Below are positions 42,702 through 56,000 of a stretch of 64,000 nucleotides of DNA, in pieces. The stretch spans positions 3,277,776-3,341,775 of the forward strand of contig NW_025813402.1 in assembly GCF_021976095.1 (NCBI RefSeq), read 5' to 3'. A program made the position numbers and the translations under genes. The notes below the pieces were generated by a model. It ran no database searches. It had not been told where the DNA came from and saw only the letters and a program-made list of their open reading frames with translations. Origin of the DNA: Xenia sp. Carnegie-2017 (lineage: Eukaryota; Cnidaria; Anthozoa; Malacalcyonacea; Xeniidae). The first letter of the stretch is position 1. Every line of letters starts with the position of its first letter.

Positions 42702-44286
42702 ATGGCGGATTTGGATTTTCAAAGTCAGCGGAAAAATAAAAAATAAAGAAAAAGTAAAAATTAAAAGAAAAAGTGAAGGTGAACACCACTTTTTAGTACG
42801 TGAGGCAATGTTATTCGACCATGAGCTTTTTTTCAAAAGTTTTGAACGACACCAAGTACTTTCAAAGAGCTTCTTGGTTGCCCCTAGCATCACACGCTGG
42901 AAAACAGGACGAGAACTAAGCCATCGGGCCAGACGAAAGGCTTACGGAAAGTCTGGGGTACCTGGTCACTGGTGATGTTTTTATAACTATAGCAGCAAGC
43001 TTTTGCTTAAGTGCCACAACTGTTGACGATTGTTGATTTTAAGCGTATTTCATATTAAATGAATTACGCTACTAGCATTTATTAAAGCGTGCAATTTTCA
43101 CCCATCTCAAACTTTAACACTAAAACAAAAAGTTACGAAAGTTTGAAAGTGAATCTCAATCTCAAAAGTCAAAAATTACTAAAATACTAAAATTTCAAAA
43201 ATTACTAAAATTTTCTAATTACCAAAACATACCAATTTGAGAGCTGGGTACAAGTGGTACAAGCATAAGTTCTTTTGTGAATTGGATTGGTGTTGGCTTG
43301 GCACAGTTTCCCCTGTCAAATGTTTTAAAAAAGTTTTCTGGTGTATCTGTGTTTCACCTTTTGGTAAACATTTTACTGTGTAAAGTATTACGATTGCATT
43401 AAGAGTAACTATAACTGGTTTTTGTCAGAATAAGTTCTGTTTGTGACATGATTACTTACAATAAAAATTTTAATTTACTGAATGAAGTTTATGGATTTTA
43501 GCAAAAATTAAATTTTCGAGCCCTTTGTTGCAATACTTTCTCTCTGCTGGTTGATCAATGCGTGAATCAAACATAATTCTAATCATTTTCACATGCAATT
43601 GTTGGTCACAACTCACAAGTGAAGTTTAACCAAAGAGGTAAGCTGTAGGAGCTTGACAATATGTTTGACATAATGGTAAAGTTGTTAATTTAATTGTAAC
43701 AATTTATCAATAACTTCATTCTTTAAAAAATTGTAATTTCATATATTGTTTATTAAAAATAAGAAAACAAAAAACATCTTTATTTGTAAGTTAATACAAA
43801 TTTGACAGACATGATAGCCACAGGAACTCAATACACAATTACAAATAAAAACAATCAATTACAATTATGCAGACAAGCTACATTGCAAATAAAAAGCCCC
43901 GATTCAAGAATCAAATATAAATTAGTTTAGTCCAAATTTTATACTAATAACGTCTTCATCTGAAGAACGTTCTTTACGCACAGTAGGTCTTTTATCGCTT
44001 CTATCAAATCCGTTGACCATTCTAATAGGAAACTCTTTACTAGAAAATACAGAAATGGAATCACACTAAATATATTTATTACTTTTGTCCTAAATTATAA
44101 ATTCTTAGGGCAACTGCCGTTCAATATAAGAGACGTTCTAAACATGGATCTCGCATACAATTCAAGGCAAGAAACTATAAAACCCGTAAAATTATATTTG
44201 AAGAACGTATTTTACAACAAAACTGTTTCTCACCTCATATGCTTGGTATCCTATCCGATGGCATTAAAAATTTTGTCCATAAGTGA
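42702..44286 (+). CDS. Unrecognised small basic protein, two exons
   Basis: Exon 1 is 42702-42971 (donor cactg|gtgatg) and exon 2 is 44109-44286 (acceptor cttag|ggc, stop at 44284-44286), joined at phase 2. Exon 1 ends in APSITRWKTGRELSHRARRK, then AYGKSGVPGHW. Exon 2 gives QYKRRSKHGSRIQFKARNYK, then TRKIIFEERIL. The product would be strongly basic, about 148 residues. The start MADLDFQSQ fits a classic ATGGCGG context, but it lies in a different frame from the rest. The switch falls in an A-rich run at 42731-42770. The reading may start lower, at the in-frame ATG near 42808, or an A-run indel may be present. A mitochondrial or ribosomal protein is possible, but I cannot assign it. Confidence 0.45.
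43922..44039 (-). CDS. Candidate terminal exon of a minus-strand gene
   Basis: On the minus strand an acceptor (attttctag) is followed by 39 codons ending in a stop at 43922-43924. The peptide contains KEFPIRMVNGFDRSDKRP, then TVRKERSSDED, and ends ISIKFGLN. Minus-strand aataaa signals lie about 140 bp further on. The exon would sit inside the intron of the plus-strand gene 42702-44286. Upstream exons were not found. I do not recognise the protein. Confidence 0.35.
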
Positions 44287-45663
44287 ATTTAAATTCGTCA
44301 AATTTTCGAAAAACAACTCTTCATAATATTAATCTATATACATTCTGGCCAGTTTATCTGGCTGGAGTAATGGCGGACGCAAAAGATGCGCACTTAAGAC
44401 TGGGTACAAGTAGGGGACAGATTTTTCGCTGAGTGGCGCTTCTGTATAAATCTATTCTGTGATACAAGTGTCAGTCAAGTGGACTTTTCGCCAGCGCTGC
44501 TTGTATGTTGCCCGCTATCTAATCTATTCTCAATGTTGTGAATTCTCGTTGGCCGCGGCTTTTCGAAGAATGTCACGAGAAAGAAATCATTGTGTAATGT
44601 AATATACTATCCAATGATGAAATGATGGCAACTTTTTTGTTGAAGCGTAAGTGAAATAATTTGCTTACTTAATATTTGTTAGTTACTGCTCGTTCTACTG
44701 CGTTCTACACTAAAGCTGCGTGGTCTTCACAGGTAATTCATCTGCAAATGTGTTTTGATAAAATGTTAGGTACAATACCCTCCTTACATAATGTATTTTG
44801 CATATTTATATGTGTATAGCAACAAGAAATAAATGAAAAACAATATCACTCATATATTTTATAGCAGCGACATTTTTGGAGTGCTTTTCGCCTTTAATTT
44901 TAATAATATAACATTTACAGTGTTTAACTGCGTTGAAAAAGACAAAAGATACATTAATATGGTAAGGCACTTTCGCAAATCTTTATGTTTTCTTGTTTTA
45001 CGTTTACGAGTCTATAGCAAAATACGAAGTGCGTCGTACTTGTACGCCTTGCAGTTAATCGAAGGAATTTATTTTGAGTGCATTTTTTGAAAATTTGTGA
45101 AAAAGTATATGGTGTTTATTTTAAGTTTCCTGCCATCCCTTAAATGTAACGTGTCACCATTTTTAAAGATCTCATTGTAGTTATGTTTTTACTGAACTGA
45201 TGTTCAAAAGTTTTAAACTTCAAGCTCGTCTTTAATATGGCATATTTATCAATTATATTAGTGTTCAAATAATATGGAAATGAATGGGCTTTAACTGCTT
45301 TTTCATTTCTCCATAAGAAATAATGGCTTACTCAGTCAAATGGATTCATCCTTCCAAGCTACCAAACAAATTATTCAACCCATTTAGGATTTAGGCTCAA
45401 TTAGGGCTATTTTCTTGAGCATGGATAGCCAGGATTCAGTGACTATGAGGCATCTATATGTTTTTGGCAAATTAAAACAATGCTACATTCTAATAATTTT
45501 GAAGAAAGTAGCAAACTTTCAAGCCTCACTGACTCCTAGAGCTAGCCAAACTCAACATAATTTTACAGATTGTTTTCTGTCTCCATGTTGTGTTGTCAAA
45601 GACTTATTAATACCACAATTATACCTATAAATACCTCAATATTCTAATTAATAGGTTCCTAAC
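44287..45663. other. Gap before FRRS1 with a few orphan start exons
   Basis: ATGGCGG-type starts occur at about 44370 (MADAKDAHLRLGT). Another start, near 44633 (MATFLLK), has a good donor cgtaagtg and can join at about 44684 to LTARSTAFYTKAAWSSQ, which looks like a mitochondrial presequence. Neither could be extended into a gene. The rest is AT-rich with no recognised feature. The FRRS1 promoter should lie at its right end. Confidence 0.35.
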
Positions 45664-48600
45664 ATGTTGATCTTGTATTTTCTGCAATATTTCATCAAAG
45701 CTACTGAGGTATTTTCAACATTTAATCTAAATTTTCCATTCAAGTTCATTGATATTCTTTAGAGCACATATACAACTTCTATATATGTTTTTGTAACTTG
45801 CATTCTTGTAGAGCATTTCAACTGTTGGATGTGGTGAAACAAAGGGATGTTTGCGTTCCCTAAATAATTGCAATGGTAATGACTGTGATTTTGTTGCTAC
45901 CTACACTCTCCAACCAAGAAACTTGATTCAGTTTGAACTCTTTGGAAAGGACTCAGACTGGGTTGCCATTGGATTTAGCGACGACCAGTCTATGGTAAGA
46001 AAAAAAATAGTTTGAACTTGATCATACACTTGCAACAGCTCTACTCATGTAGAAGGGAAAATTTGGGGCATTCTCAAACAGTTGTGGAGAAAATTAGCAT
46101 TTTATTTTCATGGCAATATGTTATGATTGAAAGCAATAGTTTAACTGCTTAAGTATATCATAAGAACTTTTCAGAGCATTATAGTGCATGATTATGCCAT
46201 CTTGCTAGGAAATAGGCAGCAATCATTGATTTCACATTTGATACACTACATTAGCTGATTAGCATGATTATTGTTTTGAAAATTACAATTTGTAAGTATT
46301 GAAACCTTGATTTTTCAAAAAAATAGTTTGACAACCCATATTTTGTAATTATTACATTGTATGCACTTGACATCCTCAACGAAATGCCAATCTAGCTTAG
46401 ACTTTTCAGCATTAGCAATGTACCCACTGGACCATATCAAATTTTATAAAAAACTTTCTGGTGTGACCAAACACAGAACTGCTTCAGCCATTATATGATG
46501 CAATTGAAAATAAAGCCATTAATGTTACACATTAATAGACTTTAAAAAAACTAATTAATATAAGTCCAAATAGTGCACAAAATCTCATGAATAGACAACT
46601 ACAATGTTGCGACTACACTAAGCTCCTGGTGTTTTAAAAACATACAAACCCATAGACAAACTGTAAATATACCACACAAGCTGTTTAATAAGATACGTTT
46701 TTACAGGTAGTACATATATTATCGTCAGTAAAATATGAAAAATGAGATGTTGCTGTTAAGCAAAATTATTTTTGCTATTTTCTTTAAGCCAAACACTCAT
46801 TCTGTGTCCTGCTACGTGGTTAACGGGAGAGTTATTATAAGAAGTGCATATTTGCGTTTTAAAAGTTCACCTAGTTATGATGAGGTATTTACTTTATATC
46901 GATGTTTCCTGGAAATTATTAAGTTCCTAAAGTATCGGCAAATGTGTCGCGATGTACTTGAATATGAAGCTACCATCTGAATTGTTGTCATTTATTTCTT
47001 GGATGTTTTTGTAGGAAAATGAGTTGGATCTCGTCAATAGTTCTGCCACAGGAAATATAGGTTGCAGGTATGAATGGCACCAGAAGCGTAGCCAGTCCGC
47101 AAGTTTTCCTGTCCTGCTATGTAAATTTTAAGTCATTGACAGTATTCATTTCTTTAGAAATATGTTGTTTTTACAGTGAGTAAACACAGAAAAATTAACA
47201 TAGCAGGACAATATTTGAAGGCTAGCTATGCCACAGATGGCACAGAAACTTGCATCATTGAACGAATGTCAGATTTCCTTAACTTATTCAAACGTGTTTG
47301 CTACCTGCAAGGAAACTCATTCAATTCATGAACTGAAAGTTATAATTTTTGTTATTTCTTTCAACTTATATGGAAGGAAATTATTTTTGTCATAATTTAT
47401 TAAAAAACTCACAACTACCACCTATACGTATGTATTTATTTACTTTCAGGTTTAACTATCCTGTACTTCCTTCGAGTGTAAACTTACGTCGTCTTGATGA
47501 GAAGGTTTTCCTACTTTATGCCAAAGGTATTCAAAACGGAAGCAATATATTCACTTTTTGTTTTATTCTAGAAAAATTTCAGTGATAATATTTCTTCTTT
47601 GTTTAATTGCTTACTGTATCCTACATTTAAACTGGTCAGATGATCCAGATTTTGGCTTGCGTAGACATAGATATGTGGTGTAGTATAAATATTTATAACC
47701 AGTCAACATGGTTTAGAAATAGCAATTCTAGTTTCTCTGATGCAAAAGTATGTTTTATTGTGCTAAGGATACTTTACTTAAAAAATAAAGTTAAATCGCC
47801 TCTTCAATGGGCTTATCGTAAAAACGAACAGCACAATTAAGCAAAAGAGCTTCATTGCTGGCGTTTTTTGTCCGAAAAAATGGATGGTCTATGAATTTGT
47901 TTCAACTGTAAATGAATAAGTCGAGTAAATTAGTGACGGAAACTGTTTGTCATCTTTTTCCACTTGTGTTCAGTTTGTTGATCAGAATGCGATGAATTAA
48001 ATCATGTTATGTTCACTTTCAGGGAAAGTTGACTCGTCCGGCTCGCCATTACGACATTCCACTTCTCAGTCAGGCCGAGGATTCTCTCAGAGTCGTGTTA
48101 ATGTTACAAAGTTAAGGTGTAGTAGCTATACACAAGAATTCTTCGTATTGTTCTGCAATCTTGAAACTTGGCACAGATTTTACTCACTTTATATTGATTC
48201 GAAATTTTGACAGATGCACTTGACTAGATCACGTGTTTAATGACGTCACAGTTTTTGTTCAAAATATTGAAGTTTGTAAAGTGAGGTCGTGATGTACGTC
48301 ATTGGAAAGGAAATTTATAGCTGATTATTTGTTTACCAAATGATTTTGGTGAATCTGATTGCGTCATCAGTTCAATTTTCTCCAACAATACTTCCTGAAT
48401 AACTTCATTTTTACAATTATTTAACCTTTCAATTATTTCAAAATTTTTCATCATGCGATACAAGGTGAATAATATCTGTGCCAAGTTACGAGATTTTTGA
48501 ATAATTTGAAGTACTGAAGTACCATGTATCATTTCATAAGCGACGTCACTGCAGATGCTCCAAGTAAACTGAAAAAAAAGGTTCATGGTAAGTGAAATGA

Positions 48601-51600
48601 AAAATTAGAAAAGATATGAATGTTATGAATCATTTCAATATACGTGGTTTGTACGACACTACATAGGACATTCCTGCAAACCTAGGAAACCTTTGGGAGA
48701 AGTCGAGAGCTGATCAGTGCACGTTTTAATTTTTCCTCTAAAATGTATTAGCGATCGATTTGCAAATTCTCTTCGAGTGATTTATTGTTTTGATTGATTT
48801 GATCTGTTTTGCACTGGCTAATGCAAACACGGCAATAGACCAATCACCACACGCGTTTATTGTTTTTATTTTATAAATGAATATCAAGGTTCACTCATGG
48901 CTACTTTTTGGATTCTCTTCGCTTCCTGGGGGTTATTTTTAGCTCGATATAATCGAGGTAATTGGCCAGATACAAAAATACTTGGAACTCCAGTTTGGTT
49001 TCAGGTGAATATTTGTGAGAAATTTTTATAATTTGTAGTTTTTTGTGATGACTGGTTCGGTAAAATTACGGAGTAGAAACTCTAATTTACGAGCCTTAAG
49101 AGTCATTGTACAACATGCTTGTGTTAAAACTGGAAATGTAAACGTTCATGAAGAAAATCATCTTTCACGGTTATGCATGCATAAAATTCTCAACTCCAAT
49201 AATTGGATGAGTAACTGCAAATATTTTCAGTCGTATAGTCTTGGCATCTTGTCTGTCTTCTTTAGCTTGTGTGTTTCAACAAATGCTTTTTCAAATTCGT
49301 TTTTTTGGATGAAACGAAAATGTGAATACAGGCTATACAGCTGTTTATTCCGGAAATTGTTCTGTTTCTTTTTTAAAAAAGGAAGAACAATTATAAATGT
49401 ATTATAATTAGTTACCATGTTATTCCGCTAATTGCTTTCAAGATCAGACTGTATACTGGAAACATGTTTCTTACTCTTTGGCCTTTAAAGTTTTTGGTGC
49501 ACAAAAAAGTACTAAAAGAATCGATTTTATGAGTTAACCGTACGCCTCTAGTGAATATGAAAAATCATAATCTAAAGACTACATATTGTATTTTTGTGAT
49601 CATATAATGTGAAGTTGTTTGTTTTTTTAAACTTAATAATGAAACGAGTTTAAAATACGACAAACTTAGCAATGAACGCATTGATATTCATAATTAAACA
49701 ATTGAGTTGTTATTTTCCATCATTGTCAGGTTCATCGTTTACTTATGATCATTGTGGTAGCTGGAACTATTTCTTCAATGGTTGTTATTGTTGAAGACCT
49801 TGATGGAAAAATCACCAATGTTAGCTTCATTTTATCTGCTATTTGTTTACTTTTTTCTTTAGCTTTTAATCTTTTTCTAACTTTTGTTACCCTGTTTTGT
49901 AGCTTGGAAAAACAGCGGAAGCCCACGCATATATTGGTTTTATTGTTCTTTGTCTGGCTGTATTGCAACCTTTAGTTGCTTTATTTAGACCTAATCCTGA
50001 ATCAACCAAGTAAGTATTTTATTTACAATTTGCATGTTTCAGGCCGTCGCAGAGAAAATTACAATTTTGGGAGGGGGTTGGAGAAGTGGAGATGCGACTG
50101 CGTTTAAAGGAGCTTTTGAAGGAAGTAGGGCAGGACCTTTCTAGATCATTAATAGGGAGTGTGTGATTATTCATATGCTTAGTTGTTCCTGACCGATTTG
50201 TTTTCAAAAGAAATCACTTTCCAAATTGATCAGTCGAGCACAACTGAACATATGGATAAACACCCACTCCTAACTCTAGGGATACCTCCAAAGGGGGGCA
50301 TTGATGAGTGCCCATTTATTTATTAAAGATAATTAAAGGTGATTAATTGCATTGGTTTTCTTTTTTATTCAAAAGTCGTTGGATCTTCAACATTTTTCAT
50401 CGATTATTTGGTTTCTCCACCTTTGTGCTAGCATGTGAGTAAATTATCTTCATATGTGTACATAAAGATGTCGAAATATTGATGAATTCCATGATGTCAT
50501 TACTTTCCGTGGGTATGACATAAGCGTCCGAAGCCTAATTACCATTCTGAGTTTTGTACAGTATAAAAGTAAAAAAGTTGATTAGCTTTCTGTCGCCAAA
50601 ATACAATAAGAATGAACATTGGCGTAGAAAGTCGATGTACCATTTTTGCCGACAGAACGATGATTGGAGGTTTTCCCCTGATCCGACCCCTTCCCCCCCT
50701 CTTCCACCCCCCTTCCCCCCCCTCTTCCCTGATCGCGACCCCCCCTCCTCTTCCCTGATCACCCCCTCCTCTTCCCTGATCGCGACACCCTAAACCCCTC
50801 CCTTGATTCCCTAAACCCCTCCTCTTCCCTGATCGACACCCCTAAACCCCCTCCTCTTCCCTGATCGCGACGTCCCTAAACTCCCTCCTCTTCCCTGATC
50901 GCGACGCCCCTGACTCTAAGCTTTCAAAAACATAAACGACGGCAATGTCATAGAATGGTTGCTACATCAAATTTCTGTTTGACTAACAAGATGATTTTAA
51001 ATATATTTTTGTGATTTTTAACCTTCATCTAACACATGAACAGATTCGCCAAACATGTTATACCTACAATATTTTCACAACTTTGTCGCAAAACAAAACG
51101 ACATGCTGCATAATATTGATTTAACTTAAATTATATCTTCTTTTATAGTCATTACTGTCTTACTTGGCCTGGAAATCTTTGAAGAAAATGACAATAAAGG
51201 TTTTTATACAGTAATCGGCTATGGTGGGTTTTTGGCTGTTGTCTTAGTTACTATGGAGATTTCAAAGTGTTTTACCAATCAAACTGAGCAAACTGTAGTA
51301 AAAGGTATTAAAAAACAGTGAAGTTTTCAAAACAAGAATGCTTTATATATTAGCTATAACCTGCCTGTTGTGCATTTTTTGCCTTTCAATCGTTTTAGCT
51401 GACGATCCTGGTGGAATGACGATGGAAACAACCATTGTTACAAATATTTACGTATGTATTTTCGTAATTATTGCATTTTGTATTAATAAAAATATCCTGT
51501 CAAATGCTGTGTGAACTCCTGAGTTGAGAAAAAACCGGCTACTCCGGCTAAATTTGATAAGCAAACGCTGGACATCAGGCCGAGCTCTGGTTCATAGCAC

Positions 51601-51790
51601 TTGATTTTTTCGGAATATCAATAATTCATTCCTCATACTTTTTGTTGTCAATCACCTTTTTTTACATCATATAAAATATTTCCTGTAGCATCCCATGCTT
51701 TCACAAGTTTTTCTGGTTGTTTTGAGTTTTGTGTCTTTGGCTGTGACTGTGACAGTCATTTACTACATCAATGATGACGAAGATGAGTAA
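45664..51790 (+). CDS. FRRS1: Ferric-chelate reductase 1-like (DOMON + cytochrome b561)
   Basis: Exons: 45664-45708, 45812-45994, 46789-46884, 47015-47067, 47450-47526, 48023-48116, 48555-48587, 48889-49004, 49730-49819, 49903-50009, 50376-50434, 51149-51304, 51399-51451 and 51689-51790. Phases agree except between 48116 and 48555, where a small exon or a boundary is missed. The first exon encodes a short hydrophobic signal (MLILYFLQYFIKATE). A DOMON domain follows (GCGETKGCLR, FELFGKDSDWVAIGFSDDQS). Then comes a cytochrome b561 core with four candidate haem histidines in VHGSLMATF, QVHRLLM, EAHAYIGF and IFHRLFGF, and a last hydrophobic helix before DDEDE and stop. The family moves electrons across membranes and can reduce ferric iron. 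The N-terminal reeler domain of vertebrate FRRS1 is absent. Confidence 0.88.
48125..48545. mobile_element. Inverted-repeat element filling an FRRS1 intron
   Basis: The stretch aacttggcacagattttact near 48165 recurs inverted near 48480 (aataatatctgtgccaagtt), with weaker similarity on both sides. The two arms span nearly all of the sequence between exons 48116 and 48555, where the exon phases disagree. It is probably a non-coding foldback element; the family is unknown. Confidence 0.55.
50178..50248. mobile_element. Small palindromic element, copy 1
   Basis: Arms agttgttcctgaccgatttg and (inverted) agttgtgctcgactgatcaa enclose ttttcaaaagaaatcacttt. The sequence is flanked by catatg on both sides, a possible target duplication. 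The copy at 60938 shares the same ends and the tttcaaaagaaatcact core. It lies in an FRRS1 intron. Confidence 0.6.
50680..50925 (+). repeat. C-rich tandem repeat in FRRS1 intron
   Basis: Repeated cctcctcttccctgatcgcg with variable spacers (ac-ccctaaacc or shorter) gives an imperfect unit of about 30-36 bp and about six copies. It is the most GC-rich stretch of the window. Open frames across it are low-complexity and not considered coding. Confidence 0.85.
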
Positions 51791-53026
51791 GAAGATGTGT
51801 TTACATCATTTTTTCACGATGCTTTTTAACTATTTCATTTTATTATGATTTCAAGAACGTTTTTATTAAGAACTGTCGCATATATTTTGTCACTGATTAT
51901 ATACAGTAAATATAGAATTATAAACAATTACTATGGATGTAGCTGTTCCTTACCACGGGTATCGACTAATTAGAAATCGCGTTATACATGTTATTTATAA
52001 AAGGATTATTTGTCTTTCTGTAAATAATCTTAATTAAATAATAGCAGACACATTTTCATATACATGTTTTTATATACTCTAACGACTAGTCAGCTTAACT
52101 CATTTAGCTGTATCTCATTTCACGTAAACTGAGATAGAGCTAACTTTATAATGCTTAAAACATTACCAACAAGTTTATGACGCTGAATGAAATTAGAGAC
52201 ATTACGTCACGAGAGAAACAAAGATGACATCACCTCATCCAGGAAACGGTATACAAACACTTCTAACATACTGCAACTTTTAATAAAATGTATAAGTTGC
52301 GTTTTGTTTTGATAAGACAAAAATAGTTAGGGGTACAATATTATCAGGAACAAATGGTGATATGAGGGACAAAGGGTGATTCAGGAACAAAGGGTGATAT
52401 GAGGGACAAAGGCAATTTCGGGGTGTCCGGAAAGCCACATCGGAAATTAAAGGCGATATAAGGGAGTCATATCTTTTTTATTTCCTCTGGTTCTGGACAT
52501 GATAGAAATAAAAGCAAGTCATAAAATACAACACGCACTTATACGTATATTATCTTTCTATAGTATATCAAAGACGTCAAAGTTCTTCGATGAACTGAAA
52601 CCTGCCTTGAAATGAGAGTAAATTAAGCCTGTGTTCTTGCAGATTTAAAAAGTTAAATTAATCCAAGTAGACCATGCCCCCTAGCAAAGCTAGGTCCATT
52701 TACTACAAAAAGAGTAATACACCAGTTTAACAACGCTTAAGATGAAACGGAGTTTCTTCTAAAGTCAAAATATTTTACAATCAACTAAACTCATGCTAAC
52801 AGCATGTATGAAAATAAAAATTATTCTTACCCAATTTTTATCTTCTTTTGCTTTATCTAAACGTCACCCTACACGAACAGAAGGAATGTTTATTATACGA
52901 CAATAAATTAAAATAAAACTGCATCAAACACGTAAATCTTAGTCAAAGCTAAAGATATTGCATCATCAGAATGTAGTCAACCCATTGAATTACAATAATA
53001 AACTGAAGAAATGTTAGAAATTCAAC
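51791..53026. other. Intergenic region between FRRS1 and zinc-finger gene
   Basis: AT-rich, converging 3' ends. A degenerate repeat of gggacaaagggtgatatga lies at about 52340-52425. No gene or RNA was recognised. Confidence 0.6.
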
Positions 53027-56000
53027 TCATACTTTTAATTCACCGCCCATTCGGTATGTTAGCAAAGCTTGAGTCAATGCATTTGAAATATGGAGTGCAA
53101 CCGAAGCGTCTTCTTCGTTTTGAACAAGTTTTGTCTAAATTGTTAAAACAAGTTTTGAATCTTTTGGAGCTGTGAACGAGGGTGAAAACAAGATAAGATG
53201 AAGCGCTTTCACAAGTGAGAATGCTTTGATGGCGATGCACGATTATTGTTTTCTCGCTCTACAATGGCTATGATGTTCAAAGTTTACAATTATACCCAAT
53301 GCTAAATATAAATTAAAAAATAATCAAAATGCATGAACAAATGAGAAAACATCCACGGAAGTTAGTTATACAATTAGTTTTGTACGAGCTCCAAAAATAA
53401 ACTACTAAATGAAATTTTTTTTACCAAATCACCAAGTGCCGACACGAGATGTGATGAGATTCCTCCCTATAAAAATATAGAGCCTTGTAAAATATATCAT
53501 GGAATGATTAATTGTTATAAGAAATTTCAACTAAACCTTTTTTGTATTGTCAGGCTTTTGAACTGGCGCTTCTCTATAATGAGCATGGGATACTTGCAAA
53601 TAAGATTGAGCTCTAGGAAGGTGCTTCTGACTAGGAGAGATGATAAATGATTTCATTCGAAAACGTATTTGGTGCTAGAGTAAATAATAGCATTATAAGA
53701 TCAATATCTTTATACAAAAATGACAATTACCTATGTACATAGCTGTTATGAGGATCCACCATAGAATTTGAGTAATCAGAATGCCAATCTTTCACGTAAG
53801 TTTCGGAGTAATGGTGGTTGTATGGCTCGTGAGAAGGTTGCGAATACGTATGCGATGTATTATGGTAAGGTTGTAATATATTACATGTAGTAAATTCTTC
53901 ACGGGTCAAAGATTCAGTTGATGCAGTGTATACATCACCTCTGGGGTAAGCTTTTTCTAGATTAACACCAAGGCTTTCATTTCTGACTTGGTTAACAGCA
54001 CGCCCTCTATCTCTGTACTGAGTATTACCACGAGCGCCAGGCGACCCACGACCTATGAATACAACAGTAGTTCACTTTTATGACAAACTACCAAAATTAT
54101 CACAGATAAAAACAATTATCAATCCTATGAACACGACCTCGAATTAACATCGATTATAAATACTACTTCAATTTGATGCGCCAGCCATGCTTACCCAATG
54201 GAAAATTCTGCTGAGATTTTTGAATGTTGATATTCGAAGACAAAACCTTCACTCCAATTTGTTGCCTTCCTTCTTCGTTCTCAAGTTTTGTAGATTCCCG
54301 AAGCAAAAGAAGAGTAATCTCAGAACGCTTTAAGTTGGCAACTCCTTTGACTGAGCCTGGTCGCTTCAGCTTCTGTAAGTTTGAGCAATAAAATCTAAAG
54401 CAACAGCGATGACTACAAATAGTCAAATATACGTAATGAATATTGAATATTTTTTAATTCACGTGTAATGACGACTCCAATATTTATTGCGTACATCAGT
54501 GTCTTGGAAATAAACAACGGCAAACTCTTCGATATAACTAATTTACTATATACATAGTAAACGTACGAACAGATGAAGTGTGTCTGTATACACATTTCAA
54601 TACTAAGCTGAAGTATTGAAAGTCATTCAGACATTCGTGTTGAAAAAATGATTGTAGCCTACAATCAACTTCATGATTCTACACAGTAAGCCCGATATAG
54701 CACAGGAATACAACAGAGTTCGAACTTTACACACTTTAAGTGTCGCGCCCAGTCATGTTGCTGGCAAGCGCAGACTTAAAGTATTCACTACCGAATTTAA
54801 GTTCCGTTTTCCGGATGGAGAATGCCATTTACACAATTGTTAAATGAAAGAGTGTACGCTTGCAATAATAAAGTTGCATTTCTGATGCATTCTGTGCTTT
54901 GAAACAAGTGAATAAAAGTTATATTAGAGTGGCATGACTCACTGCTCACGGAAACATTGAACATTGACACTTTTCCTCGTCCCAGGACAAAACAGGTGTA
55001 TTCAAAAATACCTAATTGAGAGTTTACTGTACAAACTATAAGGCTAATCATTGAATGTTAAGAAAACTGCGTGAATCTAAATTGCCGTATACTTCCTAGA
55101 ACCGTTAGGAAAGCAGGCAGCAAAAATAAGGTCAAATAAGTTTTGCGTATCCTAAATCTGATTTTTTTATACTTGTTTCAAAATGATCCATGGGCTTCAA
55201 ACTCTTTTTGCTTTCAAGAATAAAGCAAAAAGAAGGTATTATACTCACCAGTACGTTCGTACGATGTTTTTGTCCAACCAGATGTGCAAATATCGTATTA
55301 CTAGCAAATTTCAGTTTGCAAATAGAACATTCGAAACGAACGACCTGTCCAGCTTCCTGGATTTCCGTCAAGAATTCTAGGCCTGTGATTTTTGAATAGT
55401 AATATACAGTGCATTATGGGATAACAGTGAAATTGAATGACTGAAAACCACTTTTTACATTGTAAAGAATGGAGTTTTCAGTTTTCACTGCACATAGCTT
55501 GCAGGCTTTTGCAAAGCTATCGCAAATATAACACATAGAATGAGTCGTCGCTTAAAAACGCGACAAAATAATGATTCAAGATGCCGTACTCACAAGGGTC
55601 AAAAATTTAAAATTAACAAACAGCGCACTAAAGCAAAAACGATGTTCAAACAAAATACGTTCTTGCGTGACGTGTTTTCACGTGACGTTAACACGTGATA
55701 AAATCCAAGTTTCGATACCAAGATTTAGATATTTTTCTTCCAACATGGCAGCCAGTGAAAACACTTCATGTAAGTTTCGATCACTATAGTTGGATCAGAA
55801 TTTTTAGAGACGAAACGAGTTATTGTGAATGTCTTGCAATTTGAAGACATACGTACACTTTTAGTGAAGAATATAATTCATCTTTCGATATAATAATATA
55901 GTAAACACTGGGTATCAATGTAACGAAGAAAAAAAAATGTATGAAAATATCGTTTTCCCAAACATTATCATTTTGTCCGCTCGTGAGGCACCTTGTATAA

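Noticed and set aside
50535-50793. Proline-rich and glycine-rich frames over the C-rich repeat
   Set aside because: Low-complexity translations of a tandem repeat in an FRRS1 intron.
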